DNA of 64,000 bases from Sphingomonas pseudosanguinis (GTDB lineage: Bacteria; Pseudomonadota; Alphaproteobacteria; Sphingomonadales; Sphingomonadaceae): positions 1 through 64,000 of the forward strand of contig NZ_JACIDH010000010.1 in assembly GCF_014196255.1 (NCBI RefSeq). The letters are read 5' to 3'. The translations under genes were made by a program, and so were the position numbers. Below, piece by piece: positions 55,524-63,349 of the stretch. Under the pieces are notes generated by a model. It worked only from the letters and a program-made list of their open reading frames with translations. It searched no databases and was not told where the DNA came from. Position 1 is the stretch's first letter; every line of letters begins with the position of its first letter.

Positions 55524-57025
55524 CTGTGGGGGATCGGATGCGGCCGGGACGCTGGCCCTATCATCTGGCGCTGCTTGGCACGGCGGCGGCGCTGATCCTC
55601 GCCCTGTTCTGGCGCGACGTCACCCATCTGGTCGAGATTTGGTGGACCAGCACGACCTATGGCCATTGCCTGTTCATCGGCCCGGTCGTCGGCTGGCTGG
55701 TGTGGCAGCGGCGGCCCGAACTGTCGAAGCTGACGCCCGCCGCCTGGTGGCCCGGACTGATCCTGGTCGCGGCCGGCGGGTTCCTCTGGCTGTTGGGCGA
55801 GTCCGCGACCGTGGCGCTCGTCCGGCAGATGGGGCTGGTCGCGACGCTGGAAGGACTGGTCGTCACGCTGCTGGGGCCGATGGTCGCGCGCGGGCTGCTC
55901 TTCCCGCTGGTCTATGCCTGGTTCCTGGTGCCGTTCGGGGCGGAACTGGAAAAGCCGTTGCAGCAGATCACCGTCGCCATCGTCATGCCGCTGCTCGACT
56001 GGAGCGGCATCCCGGCGTCGGCGGACGGCGTCCTGATTCATGCCGGCCGCTATTGGTTCGAGGTGGCGGAGGCCTGTTCGGGGTCGAAGTTCGTGCTCGC
56101 GATGATCGCCTTTGCCGCGCTCGTCGCCAATCTCTGCTTCCGGTCGCCCTGGCGGCGCGCGATCTTCATGATCGTGTCGGTGATCGTGCCGATCCTGGCC
56201 AATGGCGTGCGCGCCTGGGGCACGATCTTCGCCGCCGACCTGACCTCGATCGAGGTGGCGGGGGGCGTCGACCATATCATCTTCGGCTGGGTGTTCTTCG
56301 CGCTGGTGATGGCGGCGGTGCTGGCGATCGGCTGGCAGTTCTTCGATCGTTCGCCCGATGATCCCGCCTTCGACCCCGCCAAATTGTCGGCCACGCCCGG
56401 GCATCGCATCGACCCGCTGTTGGCGGCTGTACTGGCGCTGGCGATCACCGCCGTCTTCCCGAGCTGGAGCGGCTATGCCGGCAGCCGCGCGGCGTTGCTG
56501 CCCGCGCAGATGGCGCTGCCCGACGTGCCCGGCTGGACCCCGGCGCAGCAGCGCAGCAACTGGGCGCCGCATTATCCGGGTGCCGATGCGACCATGCTGC
56601 GCACCTATACGGACGGGCAGGGGCATCAGGTCGATCTGGCGGTCGCCGTTTTCTCCCGCCAGCGCGAGGGCGGCAAGCTCGGCGCGTTCGGCACGGGCGT
56701 GTTGCAGGAGGATGATCGCTGGATACGCGTCGCCGATCTCGGGCCGATCGCCGGGGGCGGCGCGATGCGGATGATCACGACCGGGCCGCTCGGCCAGTCG
56801 ATGCAGCGCGATGTTGCGACCTGGTATCGGATCGGCGATAGCCTGACGCCCAATATGCGACAGGTAAAGATTGAGACGATGAAGGCCCGGCTGCTGGGCC
56901 AGCGCCAGATGGCGGTCGCGGTGCATGTGTCGAGCGAGGGCGACGACCCCCAGGCGATCGAGACCTTCGTCCGCGCGCTGGGGCCGATCGACCGCTTCGC
57001 CGACCGCCTGACCGGGCAGCGCTGA
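55520..57025 (+). CDS. xrtA: Exosortase A fused to EpsI domain (DUF3485)
   Basis: 501 residues. A multi-helix membrane domain carries the exosortase triad: C186 (EACSGSKF), R231 (ANGVRAWG) and H252 (DHIIFGWVFF). A DUF3485/EpsI periplasmic domain follows (about 300-500). XrtA cleaves the PEP-CTERM sorting signal of exported proteins and may couple them to the exopolysaccharide. Start is GTG, overlapping the glycosyltransferase stop. Fusion with EpsI in one protein is common for XrtA. No PEP-CTERM substrate is found in this window. Confidence 0.94.
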   Translation: MTVGDRMRPGRWPYHLALLGTAAALILALFWRDVTHLVEIWWTSTTYGHCLFIGPVVGWLVWQRRPELSKLTPAAWWPGLILVAAGGFLWLLGESATVALVRQMGLVATLEGLVVTLLGPMVARGLLFPLVYAWFLVPFGAELEKPLQQITVAIVMPLLDWSGIPASADGVLIHAGRYWFEVAEACSGSKFVLAMIAFAALVANLCFRSPWRRAIFMIVSVIVPILANGVRAWGTIFAADLTSIEVAGGVDHIIFGWVFFALVMAAVLAIGWQFFDRSPDDPAFDPAKLSATPGHRIDPLLAAVLALAITAVFPSWSGYAGSRAALLPAQMALPDVPGWTPAQQRSNWAPHYPGADATMLRTYTDGQGHQVDLAVAVFSRQREGGKLGAFGTGVLQEDDRWIRVADLGPIAGGGAMRMITTGPLGQSMQRDVATWYRIGDSLTPNMRQVKIETMKARLLGQRQMAVAVHVSSEGDDPQAIETFVRALGPIDRFADRLTGQR

Positions 57026-57031
57026 CGCCGT

Positions 57032-58915
57032 ATGTGCGGCATCGCCGGCCTGTTCCACCCCGCCACGCCCAAGCCGGTCGATCCCGCTCGGCTGCGCGCG
57101 ATGATCGGCGTGCAGGCGCATCGCGGACCCGATGGGCAGGGGGTGTGGACCGCGCCGGGTGTCGGCTTCGCCCATGCCCGGCTGTCGATCATCGATGTCG
57201 CCGGATCGCCCCAGCCGATGGTCGATGGCGAGGTCGCGGTCTGTTTCAACGGCGAGATCTATAACTACCGCGCCCTGCGCGACGAATTGCGCGAGCGCGG
57301 CGCGGTCTTCCACACCGATGGCGATACCGAGGTGTTGCTGCACGGCTGGCGTCATTGGGGGCCGGCGATGCTCGACCGGCTGGTCGGCATGTTCGCCTTC
57401 GCCGTGCATGACGCCAAGGCGGGCACGCTGTTCCTGGCGCGCGACCGGCTGGGGGTGAAGCCGCTTCACTGGGCCGAGCTGCCCGATGGCGCGATCGCCT
57501 TCGCGTCCGAGATGAAGGGCATCCTCGCCCATCCGCTGTTCCGGCGGCGGCCGGACATCCGCGCGGTCGAGGATTATCTGGCGCTGGGCTATGTCCCCGA
57601 CGATGCCAGCATCGTGGCGGGCGTGCACAAGCTGCCCGCCGGGCATTTCCTGCTGATCGAGCGGGGTCGGTCGATCCCCCGGCCCCGGCAATGGTGGGAC
57701 GTGGATTTCTCGGAGCGCGAGAGTGGTTCGGCGGCGACGCTGGGCGAGGGGCTGCTCGCCCATATGCGCGCGGGGGTCACCAGCCGCATGGTCGCCGACG
57801 TGCCGCTGGGCGCGTTCCTGTCGGGCGGGGTCGACAGTTCGGGCGTCGTCGCGCTGATGGCGGAGGCGTCCCCGCGCGCCGTGCGGACCTGCACCATCGG
57901 CTTCGAAGAGGCGGGGCATGACGAGCGCGGCTATGCCCGCACCATCGCGCAGCGTTTCGCCACCGATCATGTCGAGCGGGTCGTGCGCGCCGACGACTTC
58001 GCGCTGATCGACACGCTGGTCGGCCAATTCGACGAGCCCTTCGCCGATGCCTCCGCGCTCGCAAGCTATCGGCTGTGCCAGCTGGCACGCGAGCATGTCA
58101 CCGTGGCGCTGTCGGGCGACGGCGCGGACGAGGCTTTGGCGGGCTATCGCCGCCATGTCTTCCATGCGGGTGAGGAGCGGGTGCGGGGGCTGTTGCCGGC
58201 CGAGCTGCGCGGTCGTCTGTTCGGTACGCTGGGGCGCTATTACCCCAAGGCCGACTGGGCGCCGCGTCCCTTGCGCGCGAAGACCACGTTGCAGGCGCTG
58301 GGGATGGACGGGGCGGAGGCCTATGCCCGCGCGGTCGGTGTCACCAGCCCGGAATGGCGGGCGCGGCTATTCTCGGCGGAGGCGCGTGCGGCGTTGGGCG
58401 GGCACCGGGCGGAGGATCGCTATGTTGCCGCCATGCGGGACGCGCCCGCCCGTGACGCCATCGACCGTGCGCAATATGCCGATCTGAAGATCTGGCTGCC
58501 CGGCGATATCCTGACCAAGACCGACCGCACCTCGATGGCGGTGGGGCTGGAGGCGCGCGAGCCGCTGCTCGACCATCGGCTGGTCGAATATGCCGCACGT
58601 CTGCCCGCCGCGATGCGGGTACGGGGCGGGCAGGGCAAATGGCTGATGAAGAAGGCGCTTGAGCCCTATCTGCCGCGCGACATCCTGTACCGGCCGAAAA
58701 TGGGGTTCGTCACGCCGATCAGCGCGTGGTTCCGGGGGGCTTTGGCGGATGAGGCCGCGAGCCTGTCGCAATCAGGGCTGCTACGCGAGACGGGGTGGTT
58801 CGAGCTGGCCGAACTGGGCCGTATCGCCGCGGACCACCGCGCCGGGCGGGCGGATCACGGCCGGACGCTGTGGCAGATGCTGATGCTGGAGCGGAGCCTG
58901 AAGCGGCTGTTTTGA
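57032..58915 (+). CDS. XrtA/PEP-CTERM-associated amidotransferase (asparagine synthetase-like)
   Basis: 627 residues. The N-terminal class II glutaminase domain has nucleophile Cys2 (MCGIAGLF), RLSIIDVAG and FNGEIYNYRAL. The C-terminal synthetase domain has the PPi loop FLSGGVDSSG and SGDGADEALAGY. It transfers ammonia from Gln to a carboxyl group, presumably on the polysaccharide. It starts 6 bp after xrtA, ends the rightward XrtA operon, and precedes the 149-bp palindromic array. Confidence 0.93.
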   Translation: MCGIAGLFHPATPKPVDPARLRAMIGVQAHRGPDGQGVWTAPGVGFAHARLSIIDVAGSPQPMVDGEVAVCFNGEIYNYRALRDELRERGAVFHTDGDTEVLLHGWRHWGPAMLDRLVGMFAFAVHDAKAGTLFLARDRLGVKPLHWAELPDGAIAFASEMKGILAHPLFRRRPDIRAVEDYLALGYVPDDASIVAGVHKLPAGHFLLIERGRSIPRPRQWWDVDFSERESGSAATLGEGLLAHMRAGVTSRMVADVPLGAFLSGGVDSSGVVALMAEASPRAVRTCTIGFEEAGHDERGYARTIAQRFATDHVERVVRADDFALIDTLVGQFDEPFADASALASYRLCQLAREHVTVALSGDGADEALAGYRRHVFHAGEERVRGLLPAELRGRLFGTLGRYYPKADWAPRPLRAKTTLQALGMDGAEAYARAVGVTSPEWRARLFSAEARAALGGHRAEDRYVAAMRDAPARDAIDRAQYADLKIWLPGDILTKTDRTSMAVGLEAREPLLDHRLVEYAARLPAAMRVRGGQGKWLMKKALEPYLPRDILYRPKMGFVTPISAWFRGALADEAASLSQSGLLRETGWFELAELGRIAADHRAGRADHGRTLWQMLMLERSLKRLF

Positions 58916-58947
58916 GGTTGTGGCTGGCCGCCCTGCCGCTCATCCTC

Positions 58948-59450
58948 CGTTCGTGCTGAGCGTAGTCGAAGCGTAGACCCTGCGGTGGCCGTTTGGCATG
59001 GCCTTCGACTTCGCTCAGGCTGAACGGGGCGGGGGAGGGGGGCGTTGGCGGAGGCTGGGGTTCCCAAGACACGAGCGACACTCATTCCCCAACCGCCGTT
59101 CAGCCTGAGCGAAGTCGAAGCGTACGCTACGCGGTGGCCGTCTGGCGTGGCCTTCGACTGCGCTCAGGCTGAACGGGGCGAGGGAGTGTGGTGCTGGCAG
59201 AGGCGGATGCTCTCAACGCGCGAGCAACGCTCAATCCCCAACCCCCGTTCGCGCTGAGCGAAGTCGAAGCGCACGCTACGCGGTGACCGTTTGGCGTTGC
59301 CTTCGACTGCGCTCAGGCTGAACGGGGCGGGGGAGTGTTGTGCTGGTAGAGACGGATGTTCTCAACGCGCGAGCAACGCTTACTCCCCAACCTCCGTCCA
59401 CGCTAAGCGAGTCGAAGCGCACGCCGGGCCGGGCCGTCTGGCGTACATGG
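58948..59450. repeat. Four-unit tandem array of family D palindromes, 149-bp period
   Basis: Units start at 58948, 59097, 59246 and 59395, each exactly 149 bp apart. Each has CGTTC...CTGAGCGAAGTCGAAGCG on the left and CTTCGACTGCGCTCAGGCTGAACGG on the right. Between units lies a conserved spacer (AACGCGCGAGCAACGCT, TCCCCAACC). The fourth unit is decayed. It fills almost all of the 567-bp gap after the amidotransferase and has no coding support. Confidence 0.85.
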
Positions 59451-59482
59451 AGCGAGGCGAAGCCGCCGCCAATCTCCGGCGA

Positions 59483-60475
59483 TTACCCCTTCAACGTCTG
59501 CGCGATCCAGCGGTCGAACAGGTCCGGCCACAGACGCGCCGACGATCCTTCGGGCGCGCTCATCGCGCCGAAGCCGTGGCCGCCGCGCTCGAAGAAATGC
59601 GCCTCGACGGGTACCTTGGCCGCACGCGCCTGGGTCAGGACGTCGATCGACTGGTCGAGCGGGACCAGCCCGTCATCGACGGCGTGGACCAGGAATAGCG
59701 GCGGCGTGCTCGCGCCGATCCGGCGTGGCGTGTCGTAGCGTGCCTTCGTTGCCGCGTCCGGATTGGGGCCGAGCAGATTGTCGCGCGATCCCGAATGGGT
59801 GCTCGGCGTCGACAGGCTGGCGACGGGATAGACCAGCCCTGAGAAGCGTGGCTTGGCCGATTGTCGGTCGGCGGCGTCGACGGGCGTATAGACCGCGTCG
59901 TCATATCCCACGGTCAGAGACGCGGCGAGATGCCCGCCCGCCGAGAAGCCGACAATGCCCAGATTGGCGGGATCGATACCATAGCGGCCGGCATTGGCGC
60001 GGATCAGCCGCATTGCGCGCTGCGCATCCTGGAGCGGGACGTCGGCCTGCCGGTCCCAGCCTTCGGAGGGCAGGCGATAAGAGAGCGCGAAGACGGTGAT
60101 CCCGTGCGGGTTGAGCATCTTGGCAACGTCGATCCCCTCATTCTGAATCGACACGAACCCATAGCCGCCGCCGGGAATGGTCAGCACCGCACGGCCATCG
60201 GGGCGTTCGGGGCGGAAGACCGCGACGATCGGATTGGCGGTGCCACGCAGCCACAATTCCTGGCGTCCTGCGGGGCCGTTCATCGACGGGTTCGGCGTGG
60301 GCAGCTTGGCGCGCGCACCCGGCGGACGGCCGGGCCAGAGCGGGAAATGCTCGGCGGGTGGCCAGGGCGTCATGGCGGCGGGCGTTGCCGTCGCCTGGCC
60401 GGCGGCCTTGGCCGTCGCATGGGCGGTGAGCGGCGCGGTGGCCATCGCCCCCAGCAACGTGCGTCGATCGATCAT
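59483..60475 (-). CDS. Alpha/beta hydrolase (acetyl-xylan esterase-like), Tat-like leader
   Basis: 330 residues. The leader MIDRRTLLGAMATAPLTA has a twin arginine and a hydrophobic stretch, so export is likely. The hydrolase core has the oxyanion loop IPGGGYGFVS, nucleophile elbow VGFSAGGHLA, Asp in VHAVDDGLVP and His in GGHGFG. This resembles BD-FAE/acetyl-xylan esterases that deacetylate polysaccharides. The substrate is unknown. Monocistronic. The palindromic array lies downstream. Confidence 0.87.
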   Translation of the reverse strand: MIDRRTLLGAMATAPLTAHATAKAAGQATATPAAMTPWPPAEHFPLWPGRPPGARAKLPTPNPSMNGPAGRQELWLRGTANPIVAVFRPERPDGRAVLTIPGGGYGFVSIQNEGIDVAKMLNPHGITVFALSYRLPSEGWDRQADVPLQDAQRAMRLIRANAGRYGIDPANLGIVGFSAGGHLAASLTVGYDDAVYTPVDAADRQSAKPRFSGLVYPVASLSTPSTHSGSRDNLLGPNPDAATKARYDTPRRIGASTPPLFLVHAVDDGLVPLDQSIDVLTQARAAKVPVEAHFFERGGHGFGAMSAPEGSSARLWPDLFDRWIAQTLKG

Positions 60476-60548
60476 GGCATCCCTCTCCTCAGCGCATGGG
60501 AGCGCTCATCCCCCACGAAACTGCCGGGGCGGGAGAGGGGGAGCAAGC

Positions 60549-60585
60549 AAAAAGAAAAGGGGCGGAAACCTTGCGGTTCCGCCCC
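60549..60585 (-). terminator. Strong rho-independent terminator of the polyamine operon
   Basis: Read leftward: GGGGGCGGAACCGCAAGG hairpin closed by TTTCCGCCCC, followed by TTTTCTTTTT. It lies 6 bp after the microprotein stop and marks the end of the decarboxylase/DHS-like transcript. Confidence 0.88.
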
Positions 60586-60590
60586 CGATC

Positions 60591-60737
60591 TCAATGGCCG
60601 TATTTCTTGATCCCACGTCGACGCAGCTTCTCACGCTTGCGGCGACGGCTATACGGGATTGCGAAGGCCAGCCCGGCAACCAGGACGAAGCCGATGATCA
60701 CATAGGCCAGCTGTTCGCGTTCAAGAAATTCCAGCAT
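60591..60737 (-). CDS. 48-residue single-pass membrane microprotein
   Basis: A short gene beginning at the stop codon of the DHS-like gene (TAATG overlap), so it is translationally coupled. The 48 residues contain an acidic start (MLEFLEREQ), one transmembrane helix (about 11-29, AYVIIGFVLVAGLAFAIPY) and a very basic tail (RRRKREKLRRRGIKKYGH). A strong terminator follows 6 bp later. I know no family for it. Topology by the positive-inside rule places the tail in the cytoplasm, where it could bind RNA, phospholipid or the DHS-like enzyme. Confidence 0.72.
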   Translation of the reverse strand: MLEFLEREQLAYVIIGFVLVAGLAFAIPYSRRRKREKLRRRGIKKYGH

Positions 60738-61786
60738 TAGTCGAAAATCGCTCCCCAACGACGCTTCACGCGCTCCCGCCAGTGGCCGCGATGATAGGCG
60801 TCCGAGGCGAGCAGCGGCATCACCGAACCCGCTTCCGCGAACACCATCTGCTCGAGCGCGGTATCGACCTTGCCCCAGCTCGCCGCTTCCTTGAGCGTCG
60901 AGGACGAGCAGGCACCGTCACGAACATCGGCCACCGTGATCTGCACCGCGTATTTGTGCATTTCGACGTCGTCATGGCCCAGGATCTCGGCACAGACAAC
61001 CGTGTCCTGGATGAAATTCTTCGGCACGCCGCCGCCGATCATCAGAAGGCCGGTGGTGCCCGCCTTGATCTTGATGTCGGTCAGTTCGCGGAAGTCGGCA
61101 ATGGCGTCGAGCACCATGTAAGGCTTGCCTTCCTTGGCGCGCTCGACCTGATGCTTGACCAGACCGAAGCCGGCCGACGAGTCGACGAACGCCGGGCAGA
61201 AGATCGGCACGTCATGCTCATAGGCGAGCTTGACGAGGCTGTTTTCCTTCTTGCCGTGCTCGGCGAGATACTTGCCCATCTCGCGGATGAAGGCGCGGCT
61301 CGAATAGGCCTTGGGCTCCAGCGAGTCCGCGATCTTGCCGATCGTGTGGTCGCAGTCCTGCAACTGCTCTTCGTCGATATAGGTGTCGTAGATGCGGTCG
61401 ATGTAGAGCGAACGCAGCGTGTTGTCGTCCGGCACTTCCAGCGCCTGGTAATGCTTGTGACCCAGGCCTTCGAAGAAATCCATGTCGACGATCGACGCGC
61501 CGGTCGCGACGACGCCGTCGATCATGTTCGAGCGCAGCAACTCGGCATAGAGGTCCATGCAGCCGCCGGCCGAGGTCGAACCCGCGATGACGAGGAAGAT
61601 CGAGCAGTCCTTGTCGGCCAGCATCTGGTTGTAGATGCCGGTCGCGCGCGCCAGGTCGCGGCTGGTGAAGCTCATCTTGCCCATCGAATCGATGATCGGG
61701 CGGGCGTCGAACTTGGTGATGTCGATATGCTCGACCACGCTGGAGAGCAGCTCGGCCTTGCGGTTGTCGTTGATCGTGTCGGTCAT
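60737..61786 (-). CDS. Deoxyhypusine synthase-like (homospermidine-type) enzyme
   Basis: A 349-residue NAD-dependent aminobutyl-transferase family protein. Conserved blocks include VIAGSTSAGGCMDLY, GGGVPKNFIQDT and the catalytic Lys region EAASWGKVD, with the intermediate-forming Lys present. Bacteria lack the eukaryotic target eIF5A, and relatives make homospermidine or bis-guanidino polyamines. The adjacent type III decarboxylase on the same strand supports a polyamine role. A perfect 16-bp palindrome overlaps its ribosome site and start. Substrate is open: putrescine, spermidine or agmatine. Confidence 0.88.
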   Translation of the reverse strand: MTDTINDNRKAELLSSVVEHIDITKFDARPIIDSMGKMSFTSRDLARATGIYNQMLADKDCSIFLVIAGSTSAGGCMDLYAELLRSNMIDGVVATGASIVDMDFFEGLGHKHYQALEVPDDNTLRSLYIDRIYDTYIDEEQLQDCDHTIGKIADSLEPKAYSSRAFIREMGKYLAEHGKKENSLVKLAYEHDVPIFCPAFVDSSAGFGLVKHQVERAKEGKPYMVLDAIADFRELTDIKIKAGTTGLLMIGGGVPKNFIQDTVVCAEILGHDDVEMHKYAVQITVADVRDGACSSSTLKEAASWGKVDTALEQMVFAEAGSVMPLLASDAYHRGHWRERVKRRWGAIFD

Positions 61787-61800
61787 GATGGTTCCATCAT
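61785..61800 (-). promoter_or_regulatory. Palindrome over the DHS-like start codon
   Basis: ATGATGGTTCCATCAT is an inverted repeat of 7-bp arms around TT. It contains the GGAA ribosome-site remnant and the first two bases of the start codon, so it could mask translation initiation or bind a protein. Confidence 0.35.
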
Positions 61801-61924
61801 CATCGAGAAGCCGCCGTCGTTATTGGGGACGCGGTAACCCGGCTGGCCCGGTCCTGCGGCCAAGCGCGGGAACGGGTATGGGAAGGGGCCTTATCGCGGT
61901 CGAAACCGCAATGCCACCCCATTC

Positions 61925-61946
61925 CCCTCCCGCCGGAGCGGGAGGG
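61925..61946. repeat. Short family B-like hairpin
   Basis: CCCTCCCGC-CGGA-GCGGGAGGG, a 9-bp perfect stem between the decarboxylase and DHS-like genes. It lacks a U-run in either direction, so it is a half-unit of the repeat or an attenuating hairpin rather than a terminator. Confidence 0.5.
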
Positions 61947-61972
61947 TTATAGAGATTGCTAATCGGGCTGGG

Positions 61973-63208
61973 TTACAGCTTGACGACGTTCGCGGTGCGG
62001 ACCTGCTCGGCCTCGTCGCGGTAGACCGACAGCATCGGCTCGTCGTCGGTCACGACGAACTCGTGACAGGAAAAGCCGTTGAACTGCGTCCGCATCGCCT
62101 GGCCGTACGCGCCCAGCATCCCGATCTCGAAATAATCACCGGTGTTCGTGTCCGCGGGCAGCGGGAACGGACCCTGCATGAAGTCGAGATCGTCGCAGGT
62201 CGGACCCCAGAAGCTGAAGTCCATGTCGCGCGCGTCCGACGTCGGCTCGCGCAGCAGCTGGACCGGATATTTCCACCCGATATGCGCCGCATCGAACAGC
62301 GCGCCATAGGCGCCGTCGTTGATGTACAGCTCATGCCCACGACGACGCTCGACGCGCACCACGACCGACGAATATTCGGCGCACAGCGCCCGGCCCGGCT
62401 CGGCCCAGAGTTCGGCCGAATAGGACACCGGCAGGCTCTCGAACGCGCGGTGGATCGTCTCGAAGAAACGCTCCAGCGGCGGCGGGGTCATGCCCGGATA
62501 GGCCGAAGGGAAGCCGCCGCCGACATCGATCACGTCGACCGTGACCGCCGCCGCGACGATCGCCGCACGCACCCGCTCCATCGCCGCCGAATAGGCGTCG
62601 GGGGTCATGGTCTGGCTGCCGACATGGAAGCAGATGCCCAGCGCGTCGGCGACCTGACGGGTCGCGATCAGCAGGTCCTTCGACTCTTCCAGGCTGACAC
62701 CGAACTTCGATCCCAGGCTGAGCTTGGCATATTCGGACGACACGCGCATGCGGACGCACAGGGTCAGGTCGATCGCGCCGTTCGTGGCACGGACGATCTT
62801 CTCCAGCTCTTCCAGGCAGTCGAGCGAAAAGGTGCGGACGCCGTGCGTGAAATAGGCCTCGGCGATCGCCTCTTCCGACTTTACCGGATGCATGAAGCAG
62901 CAGACGGCCTGCGGGGCGACCGACTTCACCAGACGAACTTCCGCGATCGAGGCGGTGTCGAAATGGGTGATGCCATTGTCCCACAGGATCTGGATCAGAT
63001 CTGCAGACGGATTCGCCTTCACCGCATACATCGGCCGGCCCGGAAACTTCTCGACGAAGAATCGGGCGGCGCGCGCAGCGGCGTGCGGGCGAAGCAGCGT
63101 GACCGGATCAGCCGGACGACGCTTGGCGATGTCGATGCCGCGCTCCAAATTGGAGGGGACGGCGGTCGAGTGGGCAGCTAGCCCCAGCGCGCGATGATTC
63201 TGGTGCAA
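61973..63208 (-). CDS. Type III (fold III) PLP-dependent ornithine/lysine-type decarboxylase
   Basis: About 411 residues. Alanine-racemase-fold decarboxylase: PLP Lys in PMYAVKANPS, glycine loop DVGGGFPSAYPG, EPGRALCAE, and the active-site Cys of GPTCDDLDFM. It should make a diamine such as putrescine or cadaverine for the DHS-like enzyme downstream. The TTG at 63208 has a perfect GGAGG 9 nt upstream; ATG 63238 has none and adds 10 residues. It is divergent from the threonine/serine dehydratase. Confidence 0.9.
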   Translation of the reverse strand: MHQNHRALGLAAHSTAVPSNLERGIDIAKRRPADPVTLLRPHAAARAARFFVEKFPGRPMYAVKANPSADLIQILWDNGITHFDTASIAEVRLVKSVAPQAVCCFMHPVKSEEAIAEAYFTHGVRTFSLDCLEELEKIVRATNGAIDLTLCVRMRVSSEYAKLSLGSKFGVSLEESKDLLIATRQVADALGICFHVGSQTMTPDAYSAAMERVRAAIVAAAVTVDVIDVGGGFPSAYPGMTPPPLERFFETIHRAFESLPVSYSAELWAEPGRALCAEYSSVVVRVERRRGHELYINDGAYGALFDAAHIGWKYPVQLLREPTSDARDMDFSFWGPTCDDLDFMQGPFPLPADTNTGDYFEIGMLGAYGQAMRTQFNGFSCHEFVVTDDEPMLSVYRDEAEQVRTANVVKL

Positions 63209-63349
63209 CTCAAGGGACCTCCAATTGCCTGACGGCATACGGTGACAAAAAGCTGCCTTGCGGTTGGAAGTCCCATGGGGCAGCGGAGGCGCGAAATAGG
63301 GTCCGCTTTTTCGATTGTAAAGCGGTAGAAGGGGCGTCGGAGATAAAAA

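Noticed and set aside
55466..58165. An 899-codon antisense frame over xrtA and the amidotransferase
   Set aside because: Shadow frame. Its His/Arg/Gln-rich sequence matches no fold, and both sense genes have intact catalytic motifs.
40984..58915. PEP-CTERM target protein hidden within the XrtA locus
   Set aside because: Searched gene C-termini and gaps for a PEP motif, hydrophobic helix and Arg-rich end. None found.
58948..59450. CRISPR array
   Set aside because: Units are long, internally palindromic and spaced by a conserved, not unique, sequence. No cas gene is present.
61925..61946. Terminator between the decarboxylase and DHS-like gene
   Set aside because: A perfect stem, but no T-run in either orientation. 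It matches a family B repeat half-unit.
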